Below, in pieces: positions 1 to 9,689 of a DNA stretch of 64,000 nt. Position numbers and translations under genes: made by a program. The notes below the pieces were generated by a model that ran no database searches, had not been told where the DNA came from, and saw only the letters and a list, made by a program, of their open reading frames with translations. The number at the start of each line of letters is the position of its first letter. The stretch's first letter is position 1. The DNA lies in assembly GCA_963205115.1 (NCBI GenBank), contig CAUJHV010000063.1, positions 1 to 64,000 on the forward strand, in the 5' to 3' direction. The DNA comes from Pseudomonadota bacterium. Lineage in GTDB: Bacteria; Pseudomonadota; Gammaproteobacteria; Burkholderiales; Burkholderiaceae_C.

Positions 1-72
1 CGCCGCGTATCGGTCTGAAAGCTTGGCATCATGGCGCCCTACCAGGGCTCAAACCCTCGCAAGGAGTGCAAC

Positions 73-282
73 GTGGCCACAGGTGACAAAGTCAAGGGAC
101 CCGCGTCTTACTTCCCGTCGATCGAGAAGACCTACGGCAGGCCGATCGCGCACTGGATGCAGGTGCTCGAGGACGCCGGGCCACTCCGGCACATGGAGCT
201 CGTCACGCTCCTGAAGACCCGGCATGAGTTGGGCCATGGGCACGCCAATGCCTTGGTCGCGTATTTCAATGCCAAGGGCTAG
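73..282 (+). CDS. DUF4287 domain protein
   Basis: Small protein of 69 residues matching the DUF4287 family over its whole length: an early Tyr-Phe and Ile-Glu-Lys segment, then His-Trp, then the hallmark LGHGHANAL near the C-terminus. Function of the family is unknown. The GTG at 73 is chosen because AAGGAG at 61-66 sits at ideal spacing and family members are about 70 residues; an upstream in-frame ATG at 31 would add 14 residues with no ribosome site. It stands alone before the SulP gene, 111 bases downstream. Confidence 0.8.
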   Translation: MATGDKVKGPASYFPSIEKTYGRPIAHWMQVLEDAGPLRHMELVTLLKTRHELGHGHANALVAYFNAKG

Positions 283-393
283 GGCAGTTCGGTTGCGGGT
301 CGGCCGAAGCCCAGCAGGTATGCTGCGGCCGCGGTAACGCCAAGCGCCGCCGACGATCGCGCGGCGCGAGAACACCAGGTCGAGGGGAATCGT

Positions 394-2547
394 TTGTCGG
401 GTGCGCGCGTGGAATGGCTGGCCGGCATCAAGACGGCGCTGGCAGGTCTGATCATCGGCACCATGACGGTGGTCTTTGTCGTTTCGAAGGCGGCACTGCT
501 GTTCTCGGGCGAACTCGCACCGTTTCTGAGCCAGGGCATCGGTTTTGTCTTGCTCGGCGCGGCCTTGATGGCCTGCGTGGCGCTGTTGTCGGTCAGCTGC
601 CGCGGGGTCATCGTGCAGCCCCAGGATGTCACCACCGTGATGGTGGCGTCAGCGGCGGGAGCGCTGGTCGGTAGCGCCGGACTTCAAGGCGAAGCGGCCT
701 TTGCCACGGTGGTGGTGATGGTGGGCCTGTCCACGGTGTTGGCGGGTCTCCTGGCCTGGTGCATGGGGCACTGGAAGTTGGCTCACCTGGTGCGTTATGT
801 GCCCAGCCAGGTCACGGCGGGATTCCTGGCGGCCAGCGGCTTGCTGCTGCTGCGTGAGGCCTTCACGATCGTGCTGCCAGAGGCGTCCAACCGCTCGCTG
901 CCGAGTCTGGCGCAGCAGCTTCCGAAGTGGTTGCCCTGGATCGTGATGGCGGCCGCTTTGTCGCTGGTGGTGCGGCGCTTCGGGGGTGGGCTGTTGGTGC
1001 CCGCGGTGTTTGCCGCGGCCGGTGCGGCTTTCTATGTGGCGCTGCCGCTGTGGGGCCAGGATCTTGCCGCGGCGCGCGACGCCGGGTGGCTGCTGGGTCC
1101 TTTTGCGCACGACACCTTGCTGCAAACCCCCGGCGTCGCGCTGACGCAGCATGTGCAGTGGCAAGCCCTGCCAGCCATGCTGCCCATGATGTTGGTGGTC
1201 GTGGGTCTGTGCATGCTGGGCGCGTTGCTCAACATGATCAGCCTGGAACTGCTCAACGGTGGCGAAGGTGACCTCAACGGCAGCTTGAAGACCTTGGGCT
1301 GGGCCAATGTCGCGGCGGGTCTGACCGGCGGTATCGCCGGCTATCACATGATCAGCATGACCAGCCTGGCGCGGCGCATCGGCATGTCTGGCACCGCCAT
1401 CGGCCTGTCGGTCTTGGGCATGAGCGCGCTGTGCCTGGTGTTCGGCGCGAGCTTGCTGGCCGATGTGCCACGCGGGCTGGTGGCCGGCGTGATCTGGTAC
1501 CTCGGCTTCGATCTGCTGCTGGCGGCGCTGTGGGATTACGGGCGACGCATTCCGCGGCGCGACCTCGCCCTGGTCGTGGCCATACCCCTGGTGGCGGTCA
1601 CGCTCGGGGTCCTGCCCGCCTTGGGTCTGGGCCTGCTCGCGGCCTGCCTGCTGTTTGTGTGGGTGTATGCCCGCGTCGATGTCGTTCGGTTGTTCACCAC
1701 GGCCGCGCACCTGCGGGCGCGCGTGGAGCGCAGCCCGCAGGAGCGCGAGTACCTCAATCGCGTCGGCGATCGCATCCACATCTACAAGCTTTCCGGCTTT
1801 CTCTTCTTTGGCACGGCGCAGCGGCTGCTGCAGCGATTGCAGAACAGTCTGCAAGCCGCGTTGCCGCCGCAAATCATCGTGCTGGACCTCGCTCGCCTGG
1901 TGGGGCTGGACCTCTCGGCCTGGGACGCGCTGGAGCGCTTGTCGCGCCGCTGTGCCGAGCGATCGGTCCAGCTGATCTTGACGCGGCCACCGGTGGCGCT
2001 GAATCTGCCTTTCATGGCAGCTGCGGCGACACCCAATGGTGCCGGCCTCCAGGTGGCTGGAGACCTGGACAGCTTGCTGGCGGCGTTGGAGGCGCAAAGC
2101 CTGGCCCAAGCCCGTTTCGGCCAGGATGATGTGCCCGACGATGAGCGACAGTCTGTGGTGGGCATCCTGCAGCGCTACGGACAGCGACACACACTGCGGG
2201 CCGGGCAGCATGCCGTGCGGGAAGGCGAGCTTTCCGACAGCATCATGATGCTGCTCACGGGACAGCTGGACGTGACGGTTAGCCAAGCCTCAGGCGGTTC
2301 GACCACCCTTAACCGGCTTCTGCCTGGCGCCTTGATTGGAGAGGTCGGTTTTTACGCCGACGCGCGGCGCAGCGCTTCGGTCGTCGCCACCCAGGACAGC
2401 GAGTTGATCATCGTCACCGCCCAGCAGGTACGCCACATGGAGCAGTGCGCGGCGGGCGACGCTGCTCGATTGCATCGGGCCTTGGCGCGTGTCGTCGCCG
2501 ACCGGCTGATCGCGGCCACGCGGCTCTTGAAAGACGCCGAGCTCTGA
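394..2547 (+). CDS. SulP-family transporter with STAS and cyclic-nucleotide-binding domains
   Basis: Inner-membrane protein of 717 residues. Residues about 10-425 are hydrophobic SulP-type membrane segments (FSGELAPFLSQGIG resembles the subfamily that carries extra C-terminal domains). Residues about 455-560 form a STAS domain with the GLDLSAWDAL motif. Residues about 590-700 are a cNMP-binding domain: the phosphate-binding cassette keeps Gly-Glu near 649-650 and Arg-Ser-Ala near 659-661. The likely role is anion transport or sensing gated by a cyclic nucleotide; the anion is unknown. Start is TTG at 394. The gene ends 18 bases from the tail of a convergent cyclase gene, which suggests a signalling pair. 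Confidence 0.85.
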   Translation: MSGARVEWLAGIKTALAGLIIGTMTVVFVVSKAALLFSGELAPFLSQGIGFVLLGAALMACVALLSVSCRGVIVQPQDVTTVMVASAAGALVGSAGLQGEAAFATVVVMVGLSTVLAGLLAWCMGHWKLAHLVRYVPSQVTAGFLAASGLLLLREAFTIVLPEASNRSLPSLAQQLPKWLPWIVMAAALSLVVRRFGGGLLVPAVFAAAGAAFYVALPLWGQDLAAARDAGWLLGPFAHDTLLQTPGVALTQHVQWQALPAMLPMMLVVVGLCMLGALLNMISLELLNGGEGDLNGSLKTLGWANVAAGLTGGIAGYHMISMTSLARRIGMSGTAIGLSVLGMSALCLVFGASLLADVPRGLVAGVIWYLGFDLLLAALWDYGRRIPRRDLALVVAIPLVAVTLGVLPALGLGLLAACLLFVWVYARVDVVRLFTTAAHLRARVERSPQEREYLNRVGDRIHIYKLSGFLFFGTAQRLLQRLQNSLQAALPPQIIVLDLARLVGLDLSAWDALERLSRRCAERSVQLILTRPPVALNLPFMAAAATPNGAGLQVAGDLDSLLAALEAQSLAQARFGQDDVPDDERQSVVGILQRYGQRHTLRAGQHAVREGELSDSIMMLLTGQLDVTVSQASGGSTTLNRLLPGALIGEVGFYADARRSASVVATQDSELIIVTAQQVRHMEQCAAGDAARLHRALARVVADRLIAATRLLKDAEL

Positions 2548-2565
2548 CGAGCCGCAGCGCTGAGC

Positions 2566-5500
2566 TCAGGCAGTGAAGCCAGCCGATTGCTCGATCCGGT
2601 CCTGCCAACGCTGCGCGTGCTGAGCGCGGGCCAAGGCAAGAGCCCGCTTGAACGACGCCGCTGCGGCCTCGTCAGCGGCGCCAGGGATGTGCCGCCGCAG
2701 AACCCCGTCAAGCCGCAGCACTTCCGCTTCGCACCACCTTTCGCCAGTCTGATTCATCAGGGCCTGCGCGGTCTTGAGGTGGTTCAGACCTCGCTCGGGC
2801 TGATCCAGATGGAGACAGGTCTGGGCCAGCAGCGTGGCGTACAGCGGGCGGTAGACCACGCCCATGCCTTCGAAGTCGATGAACAAGGCTTCGGCTGTGG
2901 CGAGATGCTGGGCGTTTGGGTCGATCAGGCAGCGGCCCAGGCTTTGCAGCAGTTTGCCGCCGATCAACCACATCTCGAACCGGTGCTCCTGGCCGATGGC
3001 TTCCAGGCGGCTTCCGTTGGCAAGCAGCACAGCGGGTTCGCGTTCCAGAACACCGGCCAGCAAGGCCTGGTGGTAGGTGATGAAGGCGGTCGTGCTGATG
3101 TGGTTGACGAGCCGGGCGTGGGCCAGCGCTTCACGCTGCTGGCTGTGCGCCAGTGCCACATCGCCCAGGCACCAGCGCGCCAGGCTGCTGTAGCCCAACG
3201 CGGTGACCTTGCCGTCCAGGCCGACAGCCTGCGTCAGATCGGCCTGTGCGGCTTGCTCGTACAGGGCGATGCTCTCCTCGAAGGTCTGCGTGGCCTGCCG
3301 GAAGTCGCCCGCCGTGAACAGCGTGGCTGCAACGGCACGCAGGCCCGTCATGCGCACGAGGTTCGTCGGGTCGTGCAGGCTGCGGGCCAGCATGTCGCGT
3401 GCCAAATTTTCGCTTTGCTGCCGGTGGGACGTGACGAAGGTGTAGACCCAGTGGTTGTAGAGCATGGGCAGGATGCGGCGGGGGTCCTTCAGGTCGTCGG
3501 CCACCGAGAGCGCGCGGACCGTCATCTTGGCTACGTCGTCAGCCGCAAATCCTTTGAGCGCCCGCAAGGGAGCCACGAGGGCCAGCAGCACATCCAGCTC
3601 GCGTTCGCGGCGCTGCGGCGCGGGCAGCTGTTCAACCAGACGCAGGGCCTGAGTGAAGTGCTCGATGGCTTCGGCATCAGCCGATCGCTGCTTCGCGGCT
3701 TCTCCGGCTTTGCACCACTGCTCGATGGCGGGCAGGTGCAGCTGAGCCAGGCTCAGGTGACGTGCCAGCACCTCCGGCGCCGGTGGGTCGGTGGCTGCTG
3801 CCAGGATCTCGGCGATGCGCTGGTGAATGGGTTGGCGCTCCGACAGCAGCAGGCTGTTGTAGGCCGCATCGCGTACCAGCGCGTGCCGGAACCGGTAGCT
3901 GACAAACGGCGCTTGCCCGTCGCCGACGATCAGGTCGCTGTGTGCAATGCCGTCCACCTGTTCGCGCAGGAGGGCCACCGCTGTACCAGTCACCTGCGCC
4001 AGGAGGTCGAGCGAGAAGCCGCGCCCGATACACGCCGCCATCTGAGCCACAGGTTTCAGCGGGCCGAGCATGTCGACACGGGCCATGAGGATGCTTTCCA
4101 GACCGCGCGGCACCGCTGCATGGTCGATGCTCGCGCCCAGCCTCATGCCGCGTTCAGCCTCGACGATGGCTCCCGACTCGCTGAGCGAGCGAACCAGTTC
4201 TTCCACAAACAGGGGCACGCCATCCGCGCGCTCAGCGACCATGTCCAGCAGCTGGGTCGAGATCTGTTGCGCACCCAGCACCTGCTTCATCAGGGCGTCA
4301 GCGTGGGTGCGGTCCAGACGTGGCAGTGCGATATCGGTGCGCGAGGACATGCGCCCGAAGTCGTGCTTGAACTCGGGGCGTGCGGTCGCGAGCAACAACA
4401 GCGGCTGCGCTTCAGCCCTCGCCAGGAGGCGCTGAAACAGCTCCAGCGTGGTCGGGTCGCACCAGTGCAGATCCTCAGCCACGAGCAGCAGGGGTTGGGC
4501 GGCGGCCATGGCTTTCAACAGACCACTCAAGGCCGACAGCGTTTGCAGCCGCCGCTGGAGCGGATCACCGGCCGGCGCGCTGCCATGCGGATCCAGGAGA
4601 TCGGCCAGGGCATCCAGGTCGGGAAACCCAGTGGGCAGGCAGCCCTGCAGCTTGCGCGCAATGGCCTGTCGGCGGTCGCCCGGAGCCAGTCCGGCCAGCT
4701 GGGCCAGCCAGTCGATCACCGGCTGCAGCGGTGTGCCGGTGGCGTTGGGTGAACACTGGAGCTGCACCAGGCGGTGGCTGTGTCTGGACATGCGCACAGC
4801 TGCCTCGGCCAGCAGGCGCGACTTGCCAATGCCGGGCTCACCGGCGATGAGCACCAGTTGCGGCAGACCCGCCAGGGCGGCCTCCCAGCGGTTCAGCAGC
4901 AAGTTGAGCTCGCTGCTGCGTCCCAGAAAAACGGTGTCTCGACCGGCGCTGCCAGCGCCCGACCGCCGCGCCTCGAAGCGGCTGCGTACAAGTGCTACGC
5001 CGTCAACGCGGTAGACCATCACGGGTTCTTGGATACCGGTCACCGGCATCGCGGCAGGCGCGCCGATCTGGAACAGCCCGCGCACGAGGTCATGCGTCGG
5101 GCTGTCGATGACCACGGTGTCGGGGTCGGCCAGGGTCTGCAGACGCGAGGCCAGGTGCACGGCGTGTCCGATGGCCAAGATCTCCGCCACACCGGCCTGC
5201 GCGCCAAACTCGTTCAGCACCACGGTGCCGGTGGCAATGCCGATGCGCACGTGCAGCGCCGGCCCGGTTTCGGACGGCAGGGCCGCCATGGCGTCAAGCA
5301 GTGACAAGGCCGCCAGCACGGCCCGTTCGGCATCGTTCTCGCGCGCTTCGGGATAGCCGAAGTAGATCAAGGCCCCGTCGCCGAGGTGTTGCGCGATGTG
5401 TCCCAAATGCTGCGCGGCGGCCTGATCGACCAGTCGCCAGTACTGCAGCATGAGGCTGCGCGTCGCTTCGGGGTCGAGTGTGGAGGTGAGCTGGACCGAA

Positions 5501-5784
5501 CCCACGAGGTCGCAGAACATCACCGTCACAGGCCGGCGCTCGCTGGCCAGGGTCTTGCCAGGGCTGGCCGGCACGGGTACCGGAATGGCCGGGGCATCCT
5601 GGGCCACTGCCTTGAGCAGCCGAAGCCGCGGACCCAAGGGCAGCCCCAGCTCCTTGAGGTGGTCTTCGCCGAGCTCGGTGAGTTGGTCGATGCCGATCTC
5701 GTGCGCCTCGAAGACAGCGGCGTATTTGTCCAGCCCATGCCGGGCCAGCCAGCTCGCGATATCGGCGGGCGGTTCAGGACTCAC
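2566..5784 (-). CDS. SAM domain / class III nucleotide cyclase / AAA ATPase / TPR protein
   Basis: Protein of 1072 residues. Residues 5-62 form a SAM domain; 83-265 a class III adenylate/guanylate cyclase domain; about 285-560 an ATPase module with P-loop GEPGIGKS at 315-322; the rest is helical, TPR-like. The two metal-binding Asp are present (D92 in FCDLVGS, D136 in GDG) and so is Arg214. The substrate-contact Asp/Glu and the transition-state Asn are both His (H207, H210). Start is GTG at 5784 with a GGGAG seven bases upstream; the frame stays open far upstream but without family similarity. It is convergent with the cNMP-binding SulP gene. Cyclase activity is uncertain because of the two His changes. 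Confidence 0.85.
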   Translation of the reverse strand: MSPEPPADIASWLARHGLDKYAAVFEAHEIGIDQLTELGEDHLKELGLPLGPRLRLLKAVAQDAPAIPVPVPASPGKTLASERRPVTVMFCDLVGSVQLTSTLDPEATRSLMLQYWRLVDQAAAQHLGHIAQHLGDGALIYFGYPEARENDAERAVLAALSLLDAMAALPSETGPALHVRIGIATGTVVLNEFGAQAGVAEILAIGHAVHLASRLQTLADPDTVVIDSPTHDLVRGLFQIGAPAAMPVTGIQEPVMVYRVDGVALVRSRFEARRSGAGSAGRDTVFLGRSSELNLLLNRWEAALAGLPQLVLIAGEPGIGKSRLLAEAAVRMSRHSHRLVQLQCSPNATGTPLQPVIDWLAQLAGLAPGDRRQAIARKLQGCLPTGFPDLDALADLLDPHGSAPAGDPLQRRLQTLSALSGLLKAMAAAQPLLLVAEDLHWCDPTTLELFQRLLARAEAQPLLLLATARPEFKHDFGRMSSRTDIALPRLDRTHADALMKQVLGAQQISTQLLDMVAERADGVPLFVEELVRSLSESGAIVEAERGMRLGASIDHAAVPRGLESILMARVDMLGPLKPVAQMAACIGRGFSLDLLAQVTGTAVALLREQVDGIAHSDLIVGDGQAPFVSYRFRHALVRDAAYNSLLLSERQPIHQRIAEILAAATDPPAPEVLARHLSLAQLHLPAIEQWCKAGEAAKQRSADAEAIEHFTQALRLVEQLPAPQRRERELDVLLALVAPLRALKGFAADDVAKMTVRALSVADDLKDPRRILPMLYNHWVYTFVTSHRQQSENLARDMLARSLHDPTNLVRMTGLRAVAATLFTAGDFRQATQTFEESIALYEQAAQADLTQAVGLDGKVTALGYSSLARWCLGDVALAHSQQREALAHARLVNHISTTAFITYHQALLAGVLEREPAVLLANGSRLEAIGQEHRFEMWLIGGKLLQSLGRCLIDPNAQHLATAEALFIDFEGMGVVYRPLYATLLAQTCLHLDQPERGLNHLKTAQALMNQTGERWCEAEVLRLDGVLRRHIPGAADEAAAASFKRALALARAQHAQRWQDRIEQSAGFTA

Positions 5785-6096
5785 CGACGGTCTCCCTGAC
5801 GCTGCTGCGGAGCACGCATCTTTACCGAATCGCAGGTGCCCGGGAAGTCGCGTGTTCCCGGCAGGCAGGAGGCCCAGCGGCGCAGGGCACACCTCGGCGT
5901 GCAGCCCTCGAGGCGGTGGAGCCACGCAGCACGGCTTGTGAATCGGCAGCGCGCCGTGTCGGCGCCACGCTGTGGCAGCCAGGGTGTCACCCAAAGGTCG
6001 ATTGACGGGCGAGCGCGCTGTGGGGATCATCGGTGAACGTCGGCAGGCATGCGCCGCGGTGGTGCCGCCTTGCCCCATTTCGTTGGGATCTCGAAC
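5785..6096. other. Divergent intergenic region with an inverted repeat
   Basis: 312 bases between the cyclase gene (minus) and the lipoprotein gene (plus), so promoters for both should lie here. A perfect 7-bp inverted repeat, CCGGGAA at 5840-5846 and TTCCCGG at 5855-5861, separated by 8 bases, is the only clear structure and could be an operator. No convincing -35/-10 pair and no small gene were seen. Confidence 0.4.
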
Positions 6097-7665
6097 ATGA
6101 CATCGAACGACGGGCGACCGGCCCGATCGCCGGCGGCCTGGACGCACCTGCGCCGCTGGGCCCGTCGGACCGCCTGGGGCCGCTGGGGCACCATCGGCGT
6201 GCTGGCCTGTGCGATGGCCGGTTGCGGGCTCGATCCGTCCACCACGGCGCGACTGGAGCGTGCGCAGGCACGTCTGGCGGCGCTGGCGGACCATCTGCTG
6301 GGCCAGGCCGCGTCGATACCCGGGCTGGGGCGCGCGATGGCTGCATCGCCGGCCACCCGGCCGGGCGTGGAGGGCCCGCCGGTACCCCCCGGCCCCGCGG
6401 ATCGCTTCTACGCGCCCTCGTTCCGTCTGCCGCCGCTGCGCGTCGACCCGGTTCCCGTGGCCGCGAAGGCGCCGCCGAAGTCGCCCGGGATCGAGACACC
6501 CAGCTACGTGGACCCGATCTCCGGCGTACGGGTCTACCGTGTCACCGAAGCGCCGGACGTCCCAGGCACCACGCATGTGCGGCACGAGTACAGCCGGCGC
6601 CAGGCCTTCAATGCCGACAACTCGCGCTTTCTGGCGATGGCCAGCAACGGCTACTGGATGCTCTACGACGGCAATGGCTTCCACGTCCTGCGCCGCGCGG
6701 GCCTGTCCGGGGCGTTGCGGGGCATGGCCGGCGATTGCGAGCCGTTGTGGCACCCGACCGATCCGCGCAAACTCTGGTACACCAGCAACAACGGCGGCCT
6801 GGTGTGGTGGGAGAAGGACGTGGAGACCGACACCGACACGGTGCTGGTGGACTTCCGCGGCCGCCTGCCCTGGCCGCAGGCGCGCAGCGTATGGACCAAG
6901 GGTGAGGGCAGCGCCTCCGCCGATGGGCGCTACCTGGCCTTCATGGCGACAACCTACGAGGAATCGACCCAGAAGAACGTGGTCCACGGCCTGCTGACCT
7001 ACGACCGCGTGGCGGACAAGATCCTGGGCACGCTGGACGCCTCGGCTTTCGGAGGTGCCTTCCCGGATCACATCGGCATCTCGCCCAGCGGCCGCTTCGC
7101 CGTGCCGTGCTGGGCCTACCGCCCGGACCTCGGCACGCGGGCTTACACGGCCGACTTCGGCAGCTTTCGCCAGATACATGCCGATTGCGAACACAGCGAC
7201 ATGGCGCTCGGCGCCGAGGGGCAGGACTACTACGTCGCGGCCAGCTACAAGGATGGCGTGGTGTATGCCAAGGACCTCGCGACGGGGGCCGGCTTCACCC
7301 TGATGCGCCTGTACCCCCGCAAGGGTGCGGCGATCGGCGCCGCGCACTTCTCGGGCCAGGCTTTCGCGCGCAAGGGCTGGGTGCTGATGAGCACCTACGG
7401 CGACTCGGCGGACCACGGGCAGACCAAGCCCGATCCCGTGCCCGGGCCCACCCAGCGCAAGCTGATGCTGCTGGAGCTCAAGCCCAACGGTCGCCAGTTC
7501 AGCGTGGCCCACACCATGGCCGGCGCGCGTTACGGTGGCTATGCCGGCGAGCACCAGGCGACCATCAGCCGCGACGGCAGCCGCATCCTCTTCGCGACGA
7601 ACTTCGACGACGGGGGGCCGCCCAGCAGCTACCTGGTGTTGCTGCCGAGCTGGGCCTTCCGCTGA
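6097..7665 (+). CDS. Putative lipoprotein, beta-propeller-like, unknown function
   Basis: Protein of 522 residues from ATG 6097 (an ATG at 6049 would lengthen it; neither has a strong ribosome site). The N-terminus has Arg pairs followed by a short hydrophobic stretch ending in MAGC, consistent with a lipobox and lipid-anchored export. The remainder alternates short strands with Asp-Gly-Arg/Ser turns (SADGRYLAF, SPSGRFAV, SRDGSRILFATN), the pattern of TolB/WD40-like propellers, but no named family was recognised. It faces the methyltransferase gene tail-to-tail with 73 bases between. Confidence 0.6.
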   Translation: MTSNDGRPARSPAAWTHLRRWARRTAWGRWGTIGVLACAMAGCGLDPSTTARLERAQARLAALADHLLGQAASIPGLGRAMAASPATRPGVEGPPVPPGPADRFYAPSFRLPPLRVDPVPVAAKAPPKSPGIETPSYVDPISGVRVYRVTEAPDVPGTTHVRHEYSRRQAFNADNSRFLAMASNGYWMLYDGNGFHVLRRAGLSGALRGMAGDCEPLWHPTDPRKLWYTSNNGGLVWWEKDVETDTDTVLVDFRGRLPWPQARSVWTKGEGSASADGRYLAFMATTYEESTQKNVVHGLLTYDRVADKILGTLDASAFGGAFPDHIGISPSGRFAVPCWAYRPDLGTRAYTADFGSFRQIHADCEHSDMALGAEGQDYYVAASYKDGVVYAKDLATGAGFTLMRLYPRKGAAIGAAHFSGQAFARKGWVLMSTYGDSADHGQTKPDPVPGPTQRKLMLLELKPNGRQFSVAHTMAGARYGGYAGEHQATISRDGSRILFATNFDDGGPPSSYLVLLPSWAFR

Positions 7666-7738
7666 TCCCGTTGCCGACGGCCGAGGACCATCGACTCAGG
7701 AGCGCCGGCCATGGACAGGGCCTGGGACGTCGTCCGCC

Positions 7739-8521
7739 TCAGGGGCGCTCGACCTTGGTCGCGACAAACAGCGCCATGTGCCCGGTGCTGCGTGACAAGC
7801 CCGGCAGGCGGTTGACCAAGCCTTGCAGCCGCGGCCCGACGAGCGGCAGGCGTTCGAGCGAGCGCACCGCGGGCAGGTCCTCGCAAAGGCTTTCCCAGGC
7901 GGCGTAGCCATAACGCGCGACCAGGCGGAAGCCCTGCGCCTGCAGGATCGCGGCGAACTCTTCCGGCCGGAAGGCGTACTGGTAGAAATCCAGGCGCTCC
8001 GTCGGCGTATCCGGGCGGCGGTAGCGCAAGCGGCGCAGCCAGTGGTAGTGCGGAACCGACATCAGCAGCGTGCCCTGCGGCTCGAGGATGCGCCAGGCTT
8101 CGCGAACGAAGGGTTCGGGGCCGTCGCGCCGGTGCTCGGCCACGCCCAGCGAGACGACCGCGCGATAACTGCCGTCGGGCACCTCGAGCGCCGTGGCGTC
8201 GCCGGCGCGGATCGGGATGTCGGGCCGGAAGCGGTTGACGCGGCCGACCAGATCGGCGGCCCATTCGACGCCTTCCGTCTCGTAGCCGCGGACCTGCATC
8301 GCACGCAGCACCTGGCCAGGCCCGCAGCCGGCCTCGAGGATCTTGCCCTGGCGCGGCAGGTGGCGACGGAAGGGCGTCTCGAGCCACTGCAGATAGCCCT
8401 GGTCGGCCAGTGCGAACGTGCGCTCGTCGAGCGCGCCCCAGTGCTCCTCCCAGAACGAGCGTGTGGCGGACGAGGCGTCCGAATAGACCAGGCGTCCTGC
8501 CTGCGGATATTTGATGCGCAT
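7739..8521 (-). CDS. Class I SAM-dependent methyltransferase
   Basis: 260-residue protein with methyltransferase motif I (ILEAGCGPGQVL), the acidic motif II region, and a post-I segment typical of the Methyltransf_11 group; a VPHYHWLRRL stretch follows the last Rossmann strands. The substrate is unknown; similar proteins occur in cell-surface polysaccharide and lipid loci, but no such genes adjoin it here. Start ATG 8521 is preceded by AAGGGAG at good spacing; the 24 codons upstream of it in the same frame lack family features. Divergent from the RIO-like kinase gene across 247 bases. Confidence 0.8.
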   Translation of the reverse strand: MRIKYPQAGRLVYSDASSATRSFWEEHWGALDERTFALADQGYLQWLETPFRRHLPRQGKILEAGCGPGQVLRAMQVRGYETEGVEWAADLVGRVNRFRPDIPIRAGDATALEVPDGSYRAVVSLGVAEHRRDGPEPFVREAWRILEPQGTLLMSVPHYHWLRRLRYRRPDTPTERLDFYQYAFRPEEFAAILQAQGFRLVARYGYAAWESLCEDLPAVRSLERLPLVGPRLQGLVNRLPGLSRSTGHMALFVATKVERP

Positions 8522-8768
8522 GTGCGCTCCCTTCGACCTTTTGGTGCCCGCTGACGCCGTGTGGGCCAGGGCGTGAGTAATAAAGCGTAACACGCGATTG
8601 GTCCGACGAGGCGGCGTGGACGGGCATCGATCTGAGCCATGCCCACCGGGGCGAGGGTGTAGCGGCCTGGTACTGCTGGCGAGCCGAGAGCCCCGGGCTG
8701 CGTCCGGTGATCGACGGGCTCACGGGTGTCCCTTCGGGCTGCGCCCAGGCACCGCAGACAATGCACCG

Positions 8769-9617
8769 ATGAAAACACCGGCCCGCCTGCAAGTGCTGAT
8801 CGACGAAGGTCTGGTCGACAGCGTCTTGCGGCAGCTCAAGAGCGGCAAGGAGGCCGAGGTGTTCGTGGTGCGCTGCGGCGATGAAACGCGTGCCGCCAAG
8901 GTCTACAAGGCCGCCACGCACCGCAGCTTTCGCCAGGCGGTGGACTACACCGAAAACCGCAAGGTGAAGAACAGCCGCCAGGCGCGTGCCATGGCAAAGG
9001 GCACCCGCTACGGGCGCGAGCAGCAGGAAGCCGCCTGGCAGAGCGCCGAGGTGGACGCGCTGTTCCGCCTGGCTGCGGCCGGCGTGCGCGTGCCCACGCC
9101 CTTCCACTTTTTCGAAGGCGTGCTGCTGATGGAGCTGGTGGCCGACGCCGATGGCCACGCGGCCCCGCGGCTGAACGATGTGCCCTACACGCCCGAAGCT
9201 GCCCGCGCGCATCACGCGCTGCTGCTGCGCGAGGTGGTGCGCATGCTGTGCGCCGGCGTCGTGCATGGCGACCTGTCGGAGTTCAACATCCTGCTGGCCC
9301 AGGACGGCCCCGTCATCATCGACCTGCCGCAGGCGGTGGACGCCGCCGGCAACAACCACGCCCCTCGCATGCTGATGCGCGACGTGGACAACCTGCGCGG
9401 CTTCTTCGGCCAGCACGCACCGGAGCTGGGCGGTACGCGCTACGGCCCCGAGATCTGGGACCTGTACGCCGCGGGCCGCCTGAGCCCGGAGACCCCGCTG
9501 ACGGGCCGCTACGAACCCCGTCCGGGCGCCGTGGACCTGAGCGCGGTGCTGCGCGAGATCGAAGACGCCCGGCTCGAAGCCGACGAGCGCGACCGGCGCA
9601 GGGGCGCCGCGTCTTGA
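8769..9617 (+). CDS. RIO-like serine protein kinase (PA4780 type)
   Basis: 282 residues with the RIO1-like kinase core of the bacterial PA4780 group: a nucleotide-binding SGKEAEVFVV near residues 25-34, Ala-Ala-Lys-Val-Tyr carrying the ATP-anchoring Lys, a catalytic loop HGDLSEFNIL and the metal-binding IIDLPQAVD that replaces DFG. All catalytic positions look intact, so it should be an active kinase; physiological targets are not known. ATG at 8769 is chosen because the upstream 57 codons lack similarity to the family. It appears monocistronic. Confidence 0.85.
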   Translation: MKTPARLQVLIDEGLVDSVLRQLKSGKEAEVFVVRCGDETRAAKVYKAATHRSFRQAVDYTENRKVKNSRQARAMAKGTRYGREQQEAAWQSAEVDALFRLAAAGVRVPTPFHFFEGVLLMELVADADGHAAPRLNDVPYTPEAARAHHALLLREVVRMLCAGVVHGDLSEFNILLAQDGPVIIDLPQAVDAAGNNHAPRMLMRDVDNLRGFFGQHAPELGGTRYGPEIWDLYAAGRLSPETPLTGRYEPRPGAVDLSAVLREIEDARLEADERDRRRGAAS

Positions 9618-9689
9618 AGACCCCACCGACCCCGACCGCCACCCCAGAGGACATCGCACCCCGGCACCGGGCCGTATGGCTGGCCTGGC

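Noticed and set aside
5840..5861. Inverted repeat upstream of the lipoprotein gene as a terminator
   Set aside because: No T-tract on either strand; it was listed only as a possible operator.
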